A DNA stretch of 64,000 nt from the NCBI GenBank assembly GCA_947561585.1, contig CANNZV010000508.1, positions 1 to 64,000 of the forward strand. The letters are read 5' to 3'. The stretch is from Caprella mutica (Eukaryota; Arthropoda; Malacostraca; Amphipoda; Caprellidae). Shown here in pieces: positions 1-8,500 of the stretch. The position numbers were made by a program, and so were the translations under genes. The notes under the pieces were generated by a model. It ran no database searches, was not told the DNA's origin, and was given only the letters and a program-made list of their open reading frames with translations. Each line of letters starts with the position of its first letter. Within the stretch, counting starts at the first letter, position 1.

Positions 1-62
1 CGGTACTTATACTGCAGTATACGAGCCATGCCGAGGTTGTGAGTTCGAGCCTCACCTGGGGC
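1..62 (+). repeat. tRNA-like 3' half, probably a tRNA-derived SINE head, cut by window edge
   Basis: Bases 36-52 form a T-arm: stem GTGAG, loop TTCGAGC, stem CTCAC, which matches a pol III B box. It is followed by a 7-base acceptor-like stretch and A, and preceded by a 5-base variable region. The anticodon stem does not pair well and no CCA-adjacent pol III T-run terminator follows, so a SINE head or decayed tRNA is likelier than a working tRNA. The 5' half lies outside the window. Confidence 0.45.
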
Positions 63-264
63 AGTAGATTTTAAACATTCGGATCATTGAGAGGCTATGT
101 ATTATATATTGATTAGTGAGTTAACCGTCCGAATGACGGATTTTGAATATTTGGTTATTTTTAAAATGGTCGGTCGAATTTTTTTATAAAAATATTCGGA
201 TTTTTTTATAAAAATATTCGGATTTTTTTGGTTATCTGAAATTTTTCAGAAATTAATCGGATTC
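63..264. other. AT-rich stretch with short TATTCGGATTTTTT repeats
   Basis: A short unit (ATTCGGATTTTTTTATAAAA) occurs about twice at 176-232 and runs into the 24-bp array. Similar T-rich CGGATTTTT sequence recurs at 640-870 and 28785-28930. No gene seen. Confidence 0.4.
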
Positions 265-597
265 TATTGTTATTCAGATTTGTTACTTTTCTGTTATTCA
301 GATTTGTTATTTTTCTGTTATTCAGATTTGTTATTTTTCTGTTATTCAGATTTGTTACTTTTCTATTATTCAGATTTGTTATTTTTCTGTTATTCAGATT
401 TGTTATTTTTCTGTTATTCAGATTTGTTACTTTTCAATTATTCAGCTTTGTTATTTTTCTGTTATTCAGATTTGTTATTTTTCTGTTATTCAGATTTGTT
501 ATTTTTCTGTTATTCAGATTTGTTACTTTTCAATTATTCAGCTTTGTTATTTTTCTATTATTCAGCTTTGTTATTTTTCTGTTATTCAGATTTTGGT
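265..597. repeat. Tandem array, 24-bp unit
   Basis: The unit TTATTCAGATTTGTTATTTT plus CTG repeats about 13-14 times, with variants (TTACTTTTC, CAGCTTTG) in a pattern that suggests multi-unit duplication. Because 24 is a multiple of three and the unit has no stop in two frames, long Phe/Leu-rich open frames appear. They are artefacts of the repeat. Confidence 0.95.
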
Positions 598-2116
598 TAA
601 AATTATGGATTTGAGAAATTATACATTTTTACAATAAATTTTTCTGAATTTTTAAAATAAAATATTCCTGATTTTTAAAATAATATTTCCCGTTTTTTTT
701 AAATAAGATTTTCCGGTTTCCATGTATCTTGGATCTTTTCGTACCCTGTATATCTTTGTATCTCGTAATTTTTGTATTCCTGATTTTCTGTTATTTCAAA
801 TTTTTACACCAATACTTTTTCTGTTATCCGAATTCATTTTATCGGGATTTTTGTTTGTCTGACAATTATTTCATTTATGGAATTATATCGCATCTAAAAT
901 GTTAAAACGGAACATTTTTCTTGCAACCAACCAACTTACAAAATTATACACACTGTGTAAAAATAGACTAGAGGGAAATAGATATTTGTAAGTCCTACAG
1001 TTACAGTGGGTCTAGGAAATATCGTTCACGAAATGTTTTAGTTTTAATCTTAAAGTGTACATAGGATATATTTCACATTAATTTTAACTATTACATTAAT
1101 AGCCAGGTGTAAATATTCAAAATTATTGAGTGATTCAAGCCGAATCATTTCGTATGAACACCTAAAAATGTTTATCTATTTTTTACAGGTATACAATTAG
1201 ATATTCTAAAGGGGTGGACTGTATCTTTAAGTTATTCCCCTCCTTCAATATTTTATATTAATTAATGAGTTATGAGTATCTAAAATATGGAACTGAATGA
1301 ACAGGGTACTAACAGTAATAAATTTGTAGTTCATTTGACCGCTGAGGTACATGTTGACGAATTACAGTTTATTGCATTCCCTTCATTTACCAAACACTAA
1401 GGTAATTAGCTCTGAATTCTTAAAAAACACCTGAAAGTGATGGTTTGAAGTGACAATATCGATAGTGTATCACCTGATTCCATATATCATTGAAAAATGT
1501 ATTCAGTTTCATTATTCAACTGTTGCCGGCCAGCATGAGCAGAAGAAGAAGATTGCAATAAGAATTAAGGCAAAGACCATGAATATACCATCAACAAAGG
1601 GTGTTTTCTACTTTCATATTGCAGAATATATATAAATAAATATTATAAAAATATAGACACATTATAAATACAATACAAAATAAAGCATTTCGTCCATATT
1701 TATTCGTCGATGAAATGTCCGAGCACGAGTTACAGTACCCTTCTCCCGGTACTCAGTTTTTTTCGCTAGGTAATTCGCAAGGAAATTGCCCCGTGAAGTC
1801 CTTTCGCAACTAATTGCCGGAAGAAAGCATCAGAATAAACTGCCCCTTCGTAATTACTGCTTCTTGTGTCTTATTTGGAATACGAAACATATCATCACTT
1901 TTTAGTGGAAAGTTCCTTTCTTTTGAAACAAATTATCACTATTGAATCTATTAATGACTTTATCTATTCACATAATTTACTTAAATTGCTATGCATAATT
2001 AATATCAATTGTTGATGTATTATTATTATATGATTTAAAATAAGGTTTTTTATTCATTAAATTCATAGAAACTATTTTAAATCCTCCTTATCTATTTAAT
2101 TTCTTTATTTAATTTC
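598..2116. other. Unique AT-rich sequence, no supported gene
   Basis: T-rich CGGATTTTT-like sequence continues to about 870. One open run (1525-1635) is rich in Lys and follows a pyrimidine-containing AG at 1532, and another unbroken 43-codon run lies at about 1815-1945. Neither is long enough or distinctive enough to call. Confidence 0.4.
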
Positions 2117-2143
2117 TTGGTTCACTTTCTCCGAGTTACGAAG

Positions 2144-2425
2144 ATGATTGCGCAGGATCATTTCCTACTCGCCGTCACAGTCTCCGTTTCCGCGGCAGCA
2201 TCTGCTCAGGAGGAAGTCCTAGATGCTGCTTGCCGTGATCGGACTTACGCAGATGGAATAGCGCTACTCTTCCAGCTCTCCACATCCTGCCAAGTAATCC
2301 TATCAACAGGAGTATGCTTTGGGTGTCCTATGGTCTGTGAAGGATATGGTCCTGACTGCGTAGAACCCAGTTTGCAGAATATGGGAGATAATTGGAGGTA
2401 TTCTCTGCAAACAATTTGGAATTAA
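2144..2425 (+). CDS. Candidate small secreted protein or first coding exon (uncertain)
   Basis: I do not recognise this protein. From the ATG at 2144 the frame encodes 93 residues. Residues about 2-21 form a hydrophobic stretch ending A-S-A-Q, which looks like a signal peptide with an AxA cleavage site. Five to six Cys follow, including a C-F-G-C-P-M-V-C cluster. GC content is clearly higher than the flanks. A pyrimidine-rich tract ends in AG at 2134-2135, just before the ATG, and a possible splice donor (GGAG|GTATTC) lies near 2397, so the coding part may stop before 2425. Part of it is duplicated about 160 bp downstream. The motif T-Y-A-D-G-I-A-L-L resembles the catalytic YADD of reverse transcriptases, so a decayed retroelement is an alternative. 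Confidence 0.3.
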   Translation: MIAQDHFLLAVTVSVSAAASAQEEVLDAACRDRTYADGIALLFQLSTSCQVILSTGVCFGCPMVCEGYGPDCVEPSLQNMGDNWRYSLQTIWN

Positions 2426-2660
2426 TTCCTATGTTTACTTTAATTTAAATGTGGGCAGAAATGAGATCTCTACAACTCTATTCCATTTTATGCAGAGTGG
2501 CACAGGATTTGGTCCGGACTGTGAAAGATCCAGTTTGCAGAATATGGGAGATTTTAGGATATTCTCTTTGAACAATTTTGAATTCATTTTTTAAATTTAC
2601 AATATTTAATTAATGAAAATGAGATCTTTAAGAATTCTTTACCAGTTTATGCAGAGTGCT
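2341..2660 (+). repeat. Diverged tandem duplication, about 160 bp
   Basis: Sequence at 2341-2400 (GGTCCTGAC...CAGTTTGCAGAATATGGGAG) recurs at 2504-2565 at roughly 80% identity. The segment ATGAGATCT...TTTATGCAGAGTG at 2461-2499 recurs at 2619-2658. The offset is 158-163 bp. The duplication covers the end of the 2144 open frame and an acceptor-like TTTATGCAG, so it could be an exon duplication. Confidence 0.75.
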
Positions 2661-2775
2661 CAGTAGGATGGATAGTCTTCAGGAGAGGCTGGGAGTCCTT
2701 AAAGTGACGGTAGGACATCAGGGTGTTTGTTGTTCAGTGGAGGATGTAGAGATGTCAGTCCTGGAAAGGGATTGA
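2632..2775 (+). CDS. Candidate exon with stop codon (uncertain)
   Basis: The frame is open from 2632 to a TGA at 2773-2775 and contains an ATG at 2668. The 35 residues after that ATG have a balanced, protein-like composition (M-D-S-L-Q-E-R-L-G-V-L..., with a Cys-Cys pair and an acidic tail). A plausible acceptor, TTTATGCAG, ends at 2654. It lies in the same orientation as the 2144 open frame, but I cannot show that the two are spliced. Length alone is not significant in such DNA; composition and local GC are the only support. Confidence 0.25.
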   Translation, partial: EFFTSLCRVLSRMDSLQERLGVLKVTVGHQGVCCSVEDVEMSVLERD

Positions 2776-3153
2776 TTAAGAAAGTAATGATCAATGGAAA
2801 AGGAAGTTAAGATCCTGGCTCAATGAAGAGGGCATTGTTAAATGTTAAAATATTTATGTACGCTTCTTATTAATATATTTTTATACATAAACAATGTTTT
2901 CTTTAAAATGTTCATTAAATCTGTTTAATGAAATACTTGTGATGTCTTTTTATCCAATTTAAATATAAGAATTAATTTAAAAACCCGTCAAGCAGTATAC
3001 CTTCATTCTATTAATTACAGTCAGACGTTCATTTATAATTTAAAGAGACGTCTTATGGACATTTAAATTATCATGATCTAACGTATCAAAAGTATAACCC
3101 ATTGCTGCCTGACTGTGCCAATAAAAAGGTAGGTAGTTCCTTTACTCAGGTAG

Positions 3154-3282
3154 GACGTAGTTAACAGGTACCGGGCAGATGCAGCTTCGTTCTACATCGT
3201 TGGTGAGGGTCATAGGGGTACACACTGCTATTGCCACGCTTCAAAGTGTGGCAAAACTATCCAAAATATTGGAGACTTTTAA
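3154..3282 (+). CDS. Candidate Cys-rich terminal exon followed by poly(A) signal
   Basis: I do not recognise it. The frame is open from 3154 to TAA at 3280-3282. An AG at 3166-3167 would give an exon of about 115 bases. The encoded segment is protein-like (A-D-A-A-S-F-Y-I-V-G-E-G...) and has the cluster C-Y-C-H-A-S-K-C-G-K. The stretch is much richer in GC than its surroundings. A canonical AATAAA lies at 3307-3312, 25 bases after the stop. Together with the 2.1-2.8 kb open segments it could be the 3' end of one plus-strand gene coding for a small secreted Cys-rich peptide; that grouping is inference. Confidence 0.35.
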   Translation, partial: DVVNRYRADAASFYIVGEGHRGTHCYCHASKCGKTIQNIGDF

Positions 3283-3306
3283 GAAAGTGAAGGTGTGAAA
3301 TTTTTG

Positions 3307-3312
3307 AATAAA
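3307..3312 (+). promoter_or_regulatory. Possible poly(A) signal AATAAA
   Basis: A canonical hexamer 25 bases after the candidate stop at 3282. In AT-rich DNA this hexamer is common by chance, so it supports the exon only weakly. Confidence 0.3.
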
Positions 3313-4332
3313 AAACATCAGAATTTTTAATGTGAAATATTGATTAAAATTATGTATTTTGGTTATTAATTTTTATCTGGAATCAAAATTCTTGTTTATC
3401 AATATTTTGTTTTAAAATGTTACAAAAGTCTAATCCAGGAACAGAGCTTATTGGCAACTTTCTTTGCACAATTTAAAATATGGATGATTTATATGTTATT
3501 TTATCCAAGTGTTATCATGTTTTTTGAACAAAATTATGTTAATTAACTTTTTAATGGATAATAAATACATTAGTTTAGAATTCTAACATATCTATTATTT
3601 AACCTGAATCAAGTTACTGCATATGCGGCATTATGTCAGGTTTCTATTCACTGTATTTGAGCTAATTAAATTCACTGCTTTAGCGATACATTTACATTTA
3701 TTTTAAATCTTATGTTTCATTACTAATTTTTAGTCAGATCGTTTCTTAATACCTTTCAAAATATGAATATATTGATTTTATGAAATATTTTTCATAGAAA
3801 TAGTATTTCTATATATAAATAAATAAAACATCATATAAAACTGACTAGCTAGGTAGGCCAAACATAAAGGAAATGAGTCCATGCAAACTAACTTCAAATA
3901 GTAATGTAATAAAACAGAAAATTCATGTTATATATATCTAATATTTTCCGCTTGAAATAATGAACCCAATGATTCAATATATACTATAATGAGAGTGACT
4001 TCTGTCTGTCTATCTGTTTGTCACACTATTTTTAGGTTTCGAGTTTTCGAATAGAAAGATGTATATTCATCGTCAGGACTTAATAATTAATTTTATGACC
4101 AATAACTGTCGTATATGTTGGATGCTTACTTTCTACATGAGGTCTCTATCTTTTAGCTAATTATAAAACTCGTTATGATTCATCTATTAATATTTTGAAA
4201 TTTGATACCGGAAAAGTAGAAATTTGTATGTACCTAGCTATTGCTATCAACAGTCATACTCTATAAAAAAGCATATATTCTTTATATATATATAACAAAT
4301 ATTGGAGGTATACGAGTAAAAAGCTGAAGAAG
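3313..4332. other. Unique AT-rich sequence, no gene seen
   Basis: Apart from the short dispersed hairpin at 4045-4075 and a CTGTCTGTCTATCTGTTTGTC pyrimidine run near 3998, nothing structured or coding-like is visible. Confidence 0.4.
4045..4075 (+). repeat. Dispersed short hairpin, copy 1
   Basis: TTTTCGAATAGAAAGAT then TATTCATCGTCAGGA. The same arrangement occurs at 25965-26002, where the arms GAATAGAAA and TTTCTATTC pair perfectly around GAT. Confidence 0.5.
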
Positions 4333-4475
4333 TACCATTAAAACCATCCGTAAACCTCTCTAGATCAGTTAAAGGTAAATAATTAAAACTGCCAGTATGA
4401 CCTCTCTAAACTCAAACAATTTTACTACCTATAAGAGGTTATACCATTAAAAACCATCCGTCAACCTCTCTAGTT
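4333..4475. repeat. Degenerate direct repeats ACCATTAAAACCATCCGTAA
   Basis: The block ACCATTAAAAACCATCCGT.AACCTCTCTAG occurs at about 4335-4364 and 4443-4473. A partial GACCTCTCTAAA copy lies between them. It abuts the 28-bp array. Confidence 0.6.
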
Positions 4476-4496
4476 CTAGTGTAAACTATAGTTTAC

Positions 4497-4858
4497 TGTA
4501 CGATGTGGTTTCTAGTACCTATAGTACATACGATGTGGTTTCTGGTACCTAGTACATACGATGTGGTTTCTGGTACCTAGTACATACGATGTGGTTTCTG
4601 GTACCTAGTACATACGATGTGGTTTCTGGTACCTAGTACATACGATATGGTTTCTAGTACCTAGTACATACGATGTGGTTTCTAGTACCTAGTACATACG
4701 ATGTGGTTTCTAGTACCTGGTACATACGATGGGATTTTTAGTACCTAGTACATACGATGTGGTTTCTGGTACCTAGTACATACGATGTGGTTTCTAGTAC
4801 CTGGTACATACGATGGGATTTTTAGTACCTAGTACATACGATGTGGTTTCTGGTAGTT
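4497..4858. repeat. Tandem array, 28-bp unit
   Basis: The unit TACGATGTGGTTTCTAGTAC plus CTAGTACA repeats about 13 times. A variant, GATGGGATTTTTAGTACC, recurs at an interval that points to duplication of multi-unit blocks. Each unit contains near-palindromic CTAGTACCTAGTAC. A 14-base palindrome, TAAACTATAGTTTA, sits at the left border. Confidence 0.95.
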
Positions 4859-4959
4859 CCTGAGTGTCGTAATGGGGCTCACAGGGTAGGAAATTGGTTG
4901 AGAAAAAGGAAGGACGAGCCCTTTAAAACTTGGTGGTGGAAGGATGTGCAGTCCAGCGT

Positions 4960-5013
4960 GACTTCGGGGGGAGGAGGTTAAACAGTGGGGGGAGGGAGAC
5001 TTAAAGGGAGTGG
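4960..5013 (+). other. G-rich tract with quadruplex potential
   Basis: The plus strand carries GGGGGGAGGAGG, then GGGGGGAGGG within about 30 bases, then GGGAG. This gives at least four G-runs of three or more in an AT-rich setting. Confidence 0.45.
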
Positions 5014-5071
5014 GTTAATACCTTCATTATATATATTTTGAAATCAAATACAAATTTGAATCAAAACATTT

Positions 5072-5244
5072 ATGAAGTGGGCAGAACAACAAACTAGCGG
5101 ATACAAGAAACTATATAACGGCCAATTATGTTGAGAGCTTCAAAATAATCTTCATATATAATATTAATACATGAATACAACTTAGAAACTGTCAACATAA
5201 TGTAGTTTGTTGTATCCGCTAGTTCGGTGTACTGCACACTTCAT
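5072..5244. mobile_element. MITE-like foldback element, about 41-bp terminal inverted repeats
   Basis: The left arm 5072-5112 (ATGAAGTGGGCAG...ACTAGCGGATACAA) is the imperfect reverse complement of the right arm 5203-5244, with roughly 85% pairing. An inner pair, ATTATGTTGA and TCAACATAAT, extends the stem. No coding capacity, and no second copy in the window. Confidence 0.8.
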
Positions 5245-5689
5245 GATTGCTGAATGACCTAGCAGAAGGGCTAGGGTTTTTTTTCTCTGATTTTTTTTAT
5301 CAGAATTTTTTTAAAAAGACACTAATTTTCCAAAAAAACATGAATCCTCACTCGATGGCGTTCTTTCAAAATGTCTTTAATAAATATTATTTAAATAAAC
5401 AGAGTATAAGATATTATGTAATTAAATTTGCTGATTTCATTATAACATATTTTACCAAATATTTGATCTTCTCTTGAATATAAATATATAGATAATATCG
5501 TCCCTTTATTATTATATCGTCTATGTAACTTAAATAACAGTTTACCTTATTTAATATAATAAATGCATGCTGCAGACTCTATAATTCTTCTGGTATTTTC
5601 TTTCTCAAGTCATGCATATTAAATTTCATACATAAAGCATTTGAATAAACTGGAATTCCTTGGAAATTCCTCAGAAAGTGACTATAAAC

Positions 5690-5759
5690 TCACAGCAGTA
5701 ATATAATCAAATCTCACAGCAGTAATATAATCAAATCTCACAGTGATAATATAATCAAC
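5690..5759. repeat. Three-copy tandem repeat, about 24 bp
   Basis: TCACAGCAGTAATATAATCA plus AATC occurs three times, the last copy diverged. The stretch 5245-5689 before it is AT-rich with no feature seen. Confidence 0.8.
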
Positions 5760-5779
5760 ACAAAGCGCTTTAAAGCTGA

Positions 5780-5962
5780 ATGGCAGGCGTCAATTCAAGT
5801 AAAGCCCAAGTGTCAAAATTCTCTGAAATGTTAGATTGTCTCACAAAGAAGTATGACAACTTTGCGTGGTGTTGTGACAGACGTACGATAGGCTTTTATA
5901 TTATATTATTGGCTGAATTTCTTGAAGAATTATGTGAGTTGATAGATTGTATAATAGAGTAA
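5780..5962 (+). CDS. Small ORF of 60 codons, hypothetical
   Basis: An ATG-started frame encodes 60 residues. It begins M-A-G-V-N-S-S-K-A-Q, has three Cys in its first half (one C-C pair), then a hydrophobic stretch (F-Y-I-I-L-L-A-E-F-L) and an acidic tail ending at TAA. Composition is more balanced than most chance frames here, and it lies outside any tandem array. I do not recognise the family, and no promoter, splice or poly(A) context supports it, so it may be chance. Confidence 0.25.
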   Translation: MAGVNSSKAQVSKFSEMLDCLTKKYDNFAWCCDRRTIGFYIILLAEFLEELCELIDCIIE

Positions 5963-6559
5963 CAATTACCAGATGTTAATTCAATACGAGATGATAATTT
6001 TATTGTGTTAGTATTATAAGAACATAGCTAAATGTGAGCATTAAAGTACAGGCATTTCGGAGAAAACTATGAATATATTTTATCATAATTAATGTTTTAA
6101 CCCATTGAAGATACTATAATTATTAATTTCTAAAATTTCTTAAAAATATATTTTAAAGTGATAATATACTTTTTTTTTCAGAATATCTTGCTTCAACTAC
6201 TTAAAATATGTGATATTAGAGACAATGCAGATTCTCTATATTATAGTCTCTATTTATATCATATTTATATTAGTAGGTTTCCCAATACTAAATTAAGCTA
6301 AAGTAGGCTTCCAAGCTTAACATGTTTTATATTATAGAACAAATAAGCTTGGAAAGGTAATTCTATAATCTTCTTTAATCAAATAAAATCGGCATGGAAA
6401 TTTCATGTCAAATTTCGAAACTAGGTAATTATCTTCAATAAATTGGATAAATATTATTTGCTGAAATGCCAAATACTCATTATTGATATTCCTGTAGAAT
6501 CCAACCTAAAATAAGATAGTTAACTTGTGTCTCTTTTAATCACATTCCTTGGTGAGTTT

Positions 6560-6664
6560 TCATGGAGTAGCTTTTCTGCATTCAAGAGCTTTGTGGTGGG
6601 TGACTTTGTTCATGGAGCCAATTTCCTTTCTGACTGCTTCTACAAGTCCTTTCGTTATTGATTG
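6560..6664 (-). pseudogene. Coding-like fragment matching a segment at 23.4 kb
   Basis: On the minus strand the frame is open for 34 codons before a stop at 6560-6562. It contains E-A-V-R-K-E-I-G-S-M-N-K-V-T-H-H. A plus-strand ORF at 23314-23511 contains E-A-V-R-K-E-S-G-S-V-N-K-V-T-Y-H. At DNA level 6593-6640 and 23392-23439 agree at about 42 of 48 positions. This suggests two diverged copies of one repeated gene or transposon. I do not recognise the protein. The reverse strand is also open here, so the frame alone proves nothing; the shared motif is the evidence. Confidence 0.35.
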
Positions 6665-7363
6665 CTATATTTACAACTGCGATATATCGTTTGGTTCGGA
6701 AGCAGAAGTTGAATCACCTACATTAATAATTATTAAGCAGTTCAAATTATCAATTTAATGTTCAAATTGTCATAAATTAACCAAATAATATAATATTAAT
6801 TTATATAATTTCGCTTTTTATGCGAGACAGGAATTAAAATAATTTGCAATATGTAGATTATTGCCGTCTATTATAATTATTATTATTCGAATGTAAATTA
6901 CGGTCAATAAAAATATTGATATCATAATTTCAAATATTTTGTGTCTATTTGAAGACGAAAGACTGAAAGTGTTTTAAAATTGCTACAAACTATGATTAGA
7001 TTTTGGTCTAATCCTTTATTATCGCAGATAGATGATCTTTTTATATTAAATTATAATCATCTACCGATAGCCGATAATCGGTAATAATATTTTCCCGATT
7101 GCAAGCTTTGTAAAATATTACATAGTGTACTAAATGCGTATAATTAGTATGTTAACCGTAGAAATTATAGTTTGTAATTAGAGCAAAATTTGCAGGTTTA
7201 TACTGTAAAGATAAATAAAGAGATGCAATGCAGTTATCTATTACAAGGTTTTGGAAGTGATTAAATATGCCATATCAACCTTTAATGTTTTTTGGGTAAT
7301 TGAAATCATACATAGTTATACATTTAATTAGATACAATGTATAAATAATGTCTAAAAGGGTGG

Positions 7364-7553
7364 CTGGTCAATTGATCCCCGGTCAAAAGATCCCCAGTCA
7401 TTTGATCCCCGGTTATTAGATCCCCGCAGTCATTTGATCCCAATACCATTTGATCCCCAGTCAATTGATCCCTGGTCCAAAGATCCCCGGTCATTAGATC
7501 ATCGGTCATATGATCACATAGCATTTGATCCCCGGTCATTTGATTCCCAGTCA
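7364..7553. repeat. Degenerate tandem array, about 15-16-bp unit GGTCATTTGATCCCC
   Basis: About 12 copies with variable spacing sit at the left end of the foldback element. The unit is the element's own terminal motif, so the array probably grew from the terminus. The Asp/Met-rich minus-strand frame across it is a repeat artefact. Confidence 0.85.
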
Positions 7554-7848
7554 TATCCTTTGTTTGCTCATATAGTTAGCATACAATAATTTATTACAAT
7601 TTTTATTTCTATTTAAAAATTACCATTTACTATTTAAATAATAATTATAACTTGTGAAACAATTTGACATATAATACAATTTTATATAATATTTTTTTCA
7701 TATAATGAAAAAAATAACAGAATTCAAACAGCCAGAACTTATTATCGCAACAAATTAATTATTTTTATTTACAAATAATTTACATTTACAACTAGTCAGT
7801 AAACATACTACAGGTGATAGGAAATATTAACCAACTCTTGCAAGCTAC

Positions 7849-7892
7849 AGTTAGGTATATTCACTTCGCAAGCTAAGTGAATATACCTAACT
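7849..7892. repeat. Perfect 18-bp inverted repeat (hairpin)
   Basis: The arms AGTTAGGTATATTCACTT (7849-7866) and AAGTGAATATACCTAACT (7875-7892) pair without mismatch around an 8-base loop. Confidence 0.9.
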
Positions 7893-7913
7893 TTCAAGTA
7901 AGCTGTTTTCTCC

Positions 7914-8044
7914 GTAACTATTACAAACATTATGATCATGTAGGTGGAACAGATTGAAAATCATTTTATGGTAAATAGTATACTTACCATAAAATTATTT
8001 TTGATCTTTCCCACCTGCATGATGATAATAATTGTAATAGTTAC
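7914..8044. repeat. Long imperfect hairpin, about 60-bp arms
   Basis: GTAACTATTACAA at 7914 pairs with TTGTAATAGTTAC ending at 8044. Pairing continues through AGGTGG/CCACCT to TTTATGGTAA/TTACCATAAA near a short tip. This resembles a foldback MITE nested in the larger element. Confidence 0.85.
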
Positions 8045-8500
8045 TGCAAGAAGCTTAACTGAAAACTACCGATAAAATTGTCAAAAGTTACTCCTCAATT
8101 AACTCCTATACCATGGAGAAATAATTACGAGACATGCTCCCAATTTATTTGATTAGTCATATGTGCTAGTTATAATAATTGTGGGGTATACCTGTACATT
8201 TGATTTTACCATTGAATATTTTTTTGTTGCCGGAATGTAAATTTGAAAGCATATATTGTTACTTATTTGAATAAAACATATTTAATTTCTCGTTAGCTGT
8301 TTTTACCCTTATTAATTAGTTTCTCTGAAAAACTTCATCGACTATTAGGTGCATATTTCTATTATAAATTAAATAATTAATGTATTCACATATTATGAAT
8401 GAATAGTAGGTGAATTAACGGAAAATATTACTGGGAATCATTTGATCAGGCATCAAATGACCGGGGATCAATTGACATAGATAGGCCCATCTAAAAGACA

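Larger units (their letters stand above)
7345..8500. mobile_element. Foldback element with inverted TCAATTGATCCCCGGTCA ends
   Basis: The left end (ATGTCTAAAAGGGTGGCTGGTCAATTGATCCCCGGTC, 7347-7383) is matched in inverted orientation at the right end (about 8444-8500), which carries ATCAAATGACCGGGGATCAATTGACA and then CATCTAAAAGACAT. The interior is AT-rich, without a credible ORF, and holds two strong hairpins. A third fragment of the end sequence (CTGTCAATTGATCCCCGTACC) occurs at 33815-33837. I infer a non-autonomous DNA element; target duplications are not clear. Confidence 0.6.

Noticed and set aside
2144..2425. Reverse-transcriptase motif (Y-A-D-G-I-A-L-L)
   Set aside because: The second catalytic Asp is Gly, and the flanking residues do not match RT. 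Kept only as an alternative reading.
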